64,000 bases of DNA from Muribaculaceae bacterium (lineage in GTDB: Bacteria; Bacteroidota; Bacteroidia; Bacteroidales; Muribaculaceae). Location: contig JAMPAK010000001.1 of NCBI GenBank assembly GCA_023667285.1, positions 355,140 to 419,139 of the forward strand. Direction: 5' to 3'. Of the stretch, positions 59,976 through 64,000 are shown piece by piece. The position numbers and the translations under genes were made by a program. The notes under the pieces are model-generated. The model was not told where the DNA came from, did no database searches, and was given only the letters and a program-made list of their open reading frames with translations. Position 1 is the first letter of the stretch, and each line of letters begins with the position of its first letter.

Positions 59976-61277
59976 TCAGTCATTCACACGCCTTATTCCG
60001 TAGAGAGTCACCACAATGAAGCAGATGAGGGGGAGGACAAACGAGAAATTCACGGCTGGGAACCCGGCCACAGAGCCACAGTCGATGATGCGGGCCTGGA
60101 GAGGTGGAAGCACTGAGCCTCCCAGAATAGCCATGATCAGTCCGGCCGCGCCAAATTTGGCATCGTCGCCCAGGCCGTTGAGGGCTATGCCATAGATGGT
60201 GGGGAACATGAGCGACATGCAGGCTGAGACAGCCACCAGGCAGTACATGCCCACACGGCCATCGCTGAAGATGACTCCCAGGGTGAGAATGGCTCCGGCT
60301 ATGGCGAGGATAGCGAGAAGACGCCCGGCATTGACAAATCGGAGCAGGTAGGTGCAGATGAAGCGGCTGCAGCAGAAGATAGCCATGGCCACAATATTGT
60401 AGCGCTGAGACAGCACCTCCGCACTCTTCTCGTCCATCCCCTCGAGCATGAAGACCCTTGTCCCATACTGGATGATGAAGGTCCAGCACATTATCTGTGC
60501 GCCGATATAGAAGAACTGGGCTATGACACCCTCGCGATAGCGGGGAATGGAGAATATGCGCTTGATGGAGTGGAAGAAGTGGACATCGTGGCTCTTGTCG
60601 CCATTGTGAGGCATGCGGGTCATGGCGATGACGGCAAAGATGACAAGCACCACCAATCCTATGAACATGTAAGGTTCGATGAGGACTCCGAGATCATAGT
60701 CTCTCACGGCCTCAAACTCAGCGTCAGAGAGTGAGGCGCGCCCGGCGCTGTCCATGGGGTTGAGTCGAGCCTGGATAAAAGTCATGGCCACCCACATTCC
60801 GGCCAACGATCCCACGGGATTGAACGACTGCGCCATGTTGAGGCGGCGTGTGGCCGTCTCCTCCGAGCCCATCGAGAGGATGTAAGGGTTGGCGCTCGTC
60901 TCCAGGAAGGAGAGTCCGCAGGTGAGAATGAAGTAGGCCAGCAGGAACGGATAGTAGGTGCCCGTCATCATGGCGGGATAGAACAGGAACGCACCCAAGG
61001 CATAGAGGCCGAGGCCCAGAAGGATGCCAGCCTTGTAGGAGTAGCGGCGGATAAAGATGGCGGCCGGGAAGGCCATGGCGAAATAACCGCCATAGAAGGC
61101 CACCTGGACAAGACTCCCCTCCGTGACACTCATTCGGAATATCTTGGAGAAGGCCTTCACCATGGGGTTGGTGATGTCATTGGCAAATCCCCAGAGGGCG
61201 AAACAACTCGTGATGAGAATGAACGGAAGGAGATAGTTCACGCCATTGTAGCGGAACATTGACTGTGACTCTTTCAT
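59976..61277 (-). CDS. fucP: L-fucose:H+ symporter (MFS)
   Basis: A 433-residue, 12-helix inner-membrane transporter of the FucP branch of the major facilitator superfamily. The first helix has LITSCFALWGFANDITNPMV and a later segment has LSFLETSANPYILSMG with RRLNMAQSFNPVGS, both typical of FucP. The four-base overlap with the mutarotase gene, and fucI upstream, fix the substrate as L-fucose with good confidence. Confidence 0.92.
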   Translation of the reverse strand: MKESQSMFRYNGVNYLLPFILITSCFALWGFANDITNPMVKAFSKIFRMSVTEGSLVQVAFYGGYFAMAFPAAIFIRRYSYKAGILLGLGLYALGAFLFYPAMMTGTYYPFLLAYFILTCGLSFLETSANPYILSMGSEETATRRLNMAQSFNPVGSLAGMWVAMTFIQARLNPMDSAGRASLSDAEFEAVRDYDLGVLIEPYMFIGLVVLVIFAVIAMTRMPHNGDKSHDVHFFHSIKRIFSIPRYREGVIAQFFYIGAQIMCWTFIIQYGTRVFMLEGMDEKSAEVLSQRYNIVAMAIFCCSRFICTYLLRFVNAGRLLAILAIAGAILTLGVIFSDGRVGMYCLVAVSACMSLMFPTIYGIALNGLGDDAKFGAAGLIMAILGGSVLPPLQARIIDCGSVAGFPAVNFSFVLPLICFIVVTLYGIRRVND

Positions 61278-61651
61278 GGTGTGTCCTCCAGTGTGTCTGC
61301 ATCATAAAGGTAAAACATCCTCTCCATGGGCTGCCATTTGTCTGCCGACGAAGCTCCGGGACCTGACTGCTGGAAGAGGGACATATAATCTTCCCACTCC
61401 TGCTGACGTGGGAGAGTGGCAAGCCGCTCCATGGCGGCGTCAAGGTCGAGAGAGGCGGGAGCCTCGAGAATCATCACCAACCGTGTGTCACGGATGTAGA
61501 TATCCATCCCGAGGATCCCCACCTCACGGATGCCCGCGATGACCTCTGGCCATACATTGCCCCGGGCATGGCGCCGACGATATTCGGCTATCAGGGCAGC
61601 ATCGTCGCGCAGGTCAAGAGTGCGGACATAACGTGTGGTCTTTTCTTCCAT
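61274..61651 (-). CDS. L-rhamnose/L-fucose mutarotase family protein (DUF718)
   Basis: A 125-residue protein of the RhaM/DUF718 dimeric alpha-beta barrel family, which interconverts sugar anomers. It has RYVRTLDLRDD, the conserved His-containing YRRRHARGNVWPEV, GILGMDIYI and the C-terminal MERMFYLYD. The frame is open to 61846, but that part is antisense-quality sequence inside fucI; ATG 61651 follows the fucI stop by 4 bases. In this operon it most likely acts on L-fucose. Confidence 0.88.
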   Translation of the reverse strand: MEEKTTRYVRTLDLRDDAALIAEYRRRHARGNVWPEVIAGIREVGILGMDIYIRDTRLVMILEAPASLDLDAAMERLATLPRQQEWEDYMSLFQQSGPGASSADKWQPMERMFYLYDADTLEDTP

Positions 61652-61655
61652 CGGC

Positions 61656-63434
61656 TCACTTGTATATGGGGCCGTAGGCAGCGCAGGCGCGATAGTCTGA
61701 GCCTTCCTTGTCCATTCCGAAAGCGTTCCAGGCAGCGGGGCGGAAGATGCCCTCGTCCTCGATGTTGTGCATGCACACAGGGATGCGCAGGATTGAGGCG
61801 AGAGTGATGAGGTCGCGCCCGATATGGCCGTATGAGATGGCCCCATGGTTTGCGCCCCAGTTGTTCATCACTGAGTAGACATCCTTGAAAGCGTCACGGT
61901 CAGGGCAGAGACGGGGAACGAACCATGTGGTGGGCCATGTGGGGTCTGTGCGCATGTCGAGCACCTTGTTTATCTCAGGGTCGATCTCCACAGTCCATCC
62001 CTCAGCTATTTGGAGAACCGGTCCGAGACCCTTGACAAGGTTGAGCCTCATCATGGTGACAGGCATGCCGCCCTTAGTGAGGAAGTTGCTTGAGAAGCCC
62101 CCTCCGCGGAAATAGTCGCGGTCAGCTGGATACCATGTTGTGGCCTTGAGGCAAGCCTCCATGTCCTGTTCAGTCATCTCCCATGAGGGCTTCATGCAAG
62201 GCTCACCCTTGGCATTGACGCTGGCGCCGGTGGCATCGAGAGTCGTGGCGCCTGAGTTGATGAGGTGGATGATGCCACCTGAGGCACGTCCTGTGAGTTC
62301 CTTGCCGGTGACACGCTTCACGGCCTCAGGGCTCCAGTAGGTGCGCACGTCGGAGAACATTTGGCCACACCCGGTGAGGAGATGGCCGAAAAGCATCGCG
62401 ACACCGTTGCAGGCATCGTTCTCAGTGGCCAGCACAAAAGCCTCGCGGATGCCGTTCCAGTCGAATGAAGTGTTCATGAGAGCCTCGGTGTAGTCGCCGT
62501 TGGGCTTCCAGTCTGTCCACTGGCGCTGGCCCTGGAAACCGGCTGCGATAGCGTTGTGGCCGTTGGCTTCCTCCTTGAATCCCATCTCGAGCAGACGGGG
62601 ATTTCCCTTCATGAGGTCGCGGACAATGAGAGTCATCTTCACGATGAACTCCCAGTCAGCATCCTTCTGCTCGCGGGTCTTCTTCTTCTCTGGGCGGTTC
62701 TTGAAGTCCTCACCCTCGTTGGGCTTGCAGTATTTCTCGGTCCAGGCCATAGCCCTGGCATACTCCTCATGGTCATAGATGCCCTCGTCCATGCGGCGGA
62801 GAATCTCGGTCTCGTCGACGCTCTCGTTGCGCATGCCCAGGTATTCCTGGAAGAAGTCAGGATTAACAATCGAGCCGGCAATGCCCATGCACATTGAGCC
62901 TATGGAAAGGTATGACTTGCCTCTCATGATAGCCACAGCCATAGCAGCGCGTGCGAACCGGAGAAGTTTCTCAGCTACATCGGCAGGTATGGTGTTGTCA
63001 TCGAGATCCTGGACATCGTGGCCATAGATGCCGAATGCGGGGAGGCCCTTCTGGGCGTGGGCGGCGAGGACTGCGGCCAGATAGACGGCTCCGGGGCGCT
63101 CAGTGCCGTTGAAACCCCACACGGCCTTTGGCCAGTGAGGATTCATGTCCATGGTCTCGGCGCCGTAGCACCAGCAGGAGGTGACGGTGATGGTGGCGCC
63201 TACTCCCTCGCGCTCGAACTTGGCTGCGCAGGCGGCTGTCTCGGGAACACGGCCAATAGTGCCGTCGGCTATGACACACTCGACGGGGGTGCCGTCAGGG
63301 TAGCGGAGGTTTGTGGAGATGAGGTCGGCCACGGCATGGGCCAGACACATTGTTTTTTCTTCGAGGCTCTCGCGCACGCCACCCTGGCGCGCGTCGATGA
63401 CAGGACGGATTCCAATCTTGGGATATTTGTTCAT
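61656..63434 (-). CDS. fucI: L-fucose isomerase
   Basis: A 592-residue enzyme converting L-fucose to L-fuculose, first intracellular step of fucose catabolism. It begins [23 protein letters not shown], contains [45 protein letters not shown] (metal-ligand region) and the C-terminal [13 protein letters not shown]. First gene of fucI-mutarotase-fucP, with its own -7 box. No fuculokinase or aldolase in the window. Confidence 0.97.
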   Translation of the reverse strand: MNKYPKIGIRPVIDARQGGVRESLEEKTMCLAHAVADLISTNLRYPDGTPVECVIADGTIGRVPETAACAAKFEREGVGATITVTSCWCYGAETMDMNPHWPKAVWGFNGTERPGAVYLAAVLAAHAQKGLPAFGIYGHDVQDLDDNTIPADVAEKLLRFARAAMAVAIMRGKSYLSIGSMCMGIAGSIVNPDFFQEYLGMRNESVDETEILRRMDEGIYDHEEYARAMAWTEKYCKPNEGEDFKNRPEKKKTREQKDADWEFIVKMTLIVRDLMKGNPRLLEMGFKEEANGHNAIAAGFQGQRQWTDWKPNGDYTEALMNTSFDWNGIREAFVLATENDACNGVAMLFGHLLTGCGQMFSDVRTYWSPEAVKRVTGKELTGRASGGIIHLINSGATTLDATGASVNAKGEPCMKPSWEMTEQDMEACLKATTWYPADRDYFRGGGFSSNFLTKGGMPVTMMRLNLVKGLGPVLQIAEGWTVEIDPEINKVLDMRTDPTWPTTWFVPRLCPDRDAFKDVYSVMNNWGANHGAISYGHIGRDLITLASILRIPVCMHNIEDEGIFRPAAWNAFGMDKEGSDYRACAAYGPIYK

Positions 63435-63467
63435 GGTAATTTAAGGTTGATTCGTGAATGATAATCG

Positions 63468-63475
63468 CAAAGTTA
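63468..63475 (-). promoter_or_regulatory. -7 box (TAACTTTG) for the fucose operon
   Basis: The minus strand reads TAACTTTG, 33 bases before ATG 63434. Confidence 0.7.
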
Positions 63476-63530
63476 AGAATTTTTTGTCTATTTTTAGAAC
63501 CTAAAACGCCGGTTTGAGTGTAAAAATGGC

Positions 63531-63538
63531 TAACTTTG
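63531..63538 (+). promoter_or_regulatory. -7 box (TAACTTTG) for tatA-tatC
   Basis: TAACTTTG lies 34 bases before ATG 63573. Confidence 0.7.
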
Positions 63539-63572
63539 TGTCTGATATTACTCAAAGAGAACCAAAAACACC

Positions 63573-63767
63573 ATGATACCCTGCATATTCAACCTTGGCA
63601 CAGGCGAGATAATAGTGATTCTCGTAGTTGTGCTTCTGTTATTTGGCGCTAAGCGCATCCCTGAGCTGGCTCGCTCGCTCGGTAAGGGGGTCAGTTCCTT
63701 TAAGGAGGGCCTGAACGATGCCAAAAATGAGATAGAACGGCCAATAGAAGCCGACAAAGAGAAATGA
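63573..63767 (+). CDS. tatA: Twin-arginine translocase subunit TatA/TatE
   Basis: 64 residues. A short N-terminus, one hydrophobic helix (about 11-24), then the hinge [16 protein letters not shown] and amphipathic helix, the classic TatA layout. The tail is short and charged. It forms the pore of the Tat system, which exports folded proteins. Its stop overlaps the tatC start (ATGA). Confidence 0.93.
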   Translation: MIPCIFNLGTGEIIVILVVVLLLFGAKRIPELARSLGKGVSSFKEGLNDAKNEIERPIEADKEK

Positions 63768-64000
63768 ACCGGTCTACCTTCTGGGACCATGCCGAGGCCC
63801 TGCGCGGAGTGTTGCTCCAGGCAGTTGCCGCTGTTGTCGTGCTCACAGGAGTGTGTTTCGCGGCGATGCCGCGGCTGTTCGACCGTGTCATCCTAGCTCC
63901 GTGCCATCCGGATTTTCCGCTCTACGGGGTGCTTGGAATAGGCATGGAGGAGGTGAACCTCATTAATATCCGGCTCGCGTCACAGTTTTTCGTCCATGTC
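63764..64000 (+). CDS. tatC: Twin-arginine translocase TatC, cut by the right window edge
   Basis: 79 codons are visible and the frame runs off the window. The N-terminus [16 protein letters not shown] matches the conserved FxxHLxELR start of TatC, followed by the first membrane helix and a periplasmic loop ([15 protein letters not shown]). The conserved motif's Leu and second Glu are Ala here. Overlaps tatA by four bases. Confidence 0.9.
   Translation, partial: MNRSTFWDHAEALRGVLLQAVAAVVVLTGVCFAAMPRLFDRVILAPCHPDFPLYGVLGIGMEEVNLINIRLASQFFVHV

Noticed and set aside
61652-61846. N-terminal extension of the mutarotase
   Set aside because: Lies wholly within fucI in another frame; family proteins start at the equivalent of ATG 61651.

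Overview
The window looks like a chromosome segment of a gut Bacteroidales, most likely Muribaculaceae-like. Four things support this: many promoters carry the Bacteroidota -7 box TAnnTTTG; Shine-Dalgarno signals are mostly absent; phylum-typical genes are present (DUF4835, SprA, a CarboxypepD_reg/OMP-barrel protein, the 630-residue PurF paralogue, a ribosomal protein S16 with an Ala-rich tail); and the linkage dnaN-exonuclease-coaBC-DUF4835-recN-rlmB is typical of the phylum. The family-level placement is inference. The DNA is gene-dense, with many 4-base ATGA overlaps and several convergent genes whose 3' ends overlap. I saw no rRNA, tRNA, insertion sequence, prophage or CRISPR array.

Layout. 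1-500: a gene cut by the left edge and an interspersed GC-rich repeat. 504-3225: exported alpha/beta hydrolase plus GH51 arabinofuranosidase. 3227-9724 (minus): dnaN replication/repair/CoA operon. 9939-13929: an archaeal-type phosphoglycerate mutase running tail-to-tail into GH43 and GH28 enzymes, which sit at the end of a ruvA-sprA transcription unit (13926-21990). 22082-28596 (minus): rpsP with its own promoter and terminator, then a GT2-folB-COG0523-ABC-F-M16 operon. 28739-34658 (plus): thrC, a small basic protein, a PlsC-like acyltransferase, a nitrilase-family amidase, a second GH28 and nhaA. 34600-37485 (minus): PurF paralogue and an exported unknown. 37700-46933: outer-membrane barrel protein, DUF1846, a stand-alone HSDR_N nuclease, holA, a Fur-family regulator, purA and DUF1015. 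47151-47290: a candidate small RNA unit. 47306-51738: HAD, NUDIX, gpmA, HAD, nadC, rlmH. 51748-55576 (minus): alpha/beta hydrolase, membrane-anchored MurF-like ligase, divergent Ddl and an unlisted 58-residue membrane protein. 55655-58804: MerR, MltG, AraC, exported TPR protein. 59035-63434 (minus): fabD, then a fucose operon (fucI, mutarotase, fucP). 63573-end: tatA and a partial tatC.

How it fits together. Housekeeping functions (replication, CoA, NAD, purines, folate, fatty acids) are mixed with plant pectin/arabinan hydrolases (GH51, GH43, two GH28, one esterase-like protein) and host-glycan fucose uptake and isomerisation. This fits a mammalian gut glycan forager. The CAZymes are not in a SusC/SusD locus in this window. 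The most interesting candidate system is the hydrolase/membrane MurF-like/Ddl-like/small membrane protein operon, which looks like a dedicated membrane-proximal D-amino-acid ligation pathway and not canonical peptidoglycan precursor synthesis. Second is an orphan promoter-to-terminator unit of about 130 bases.
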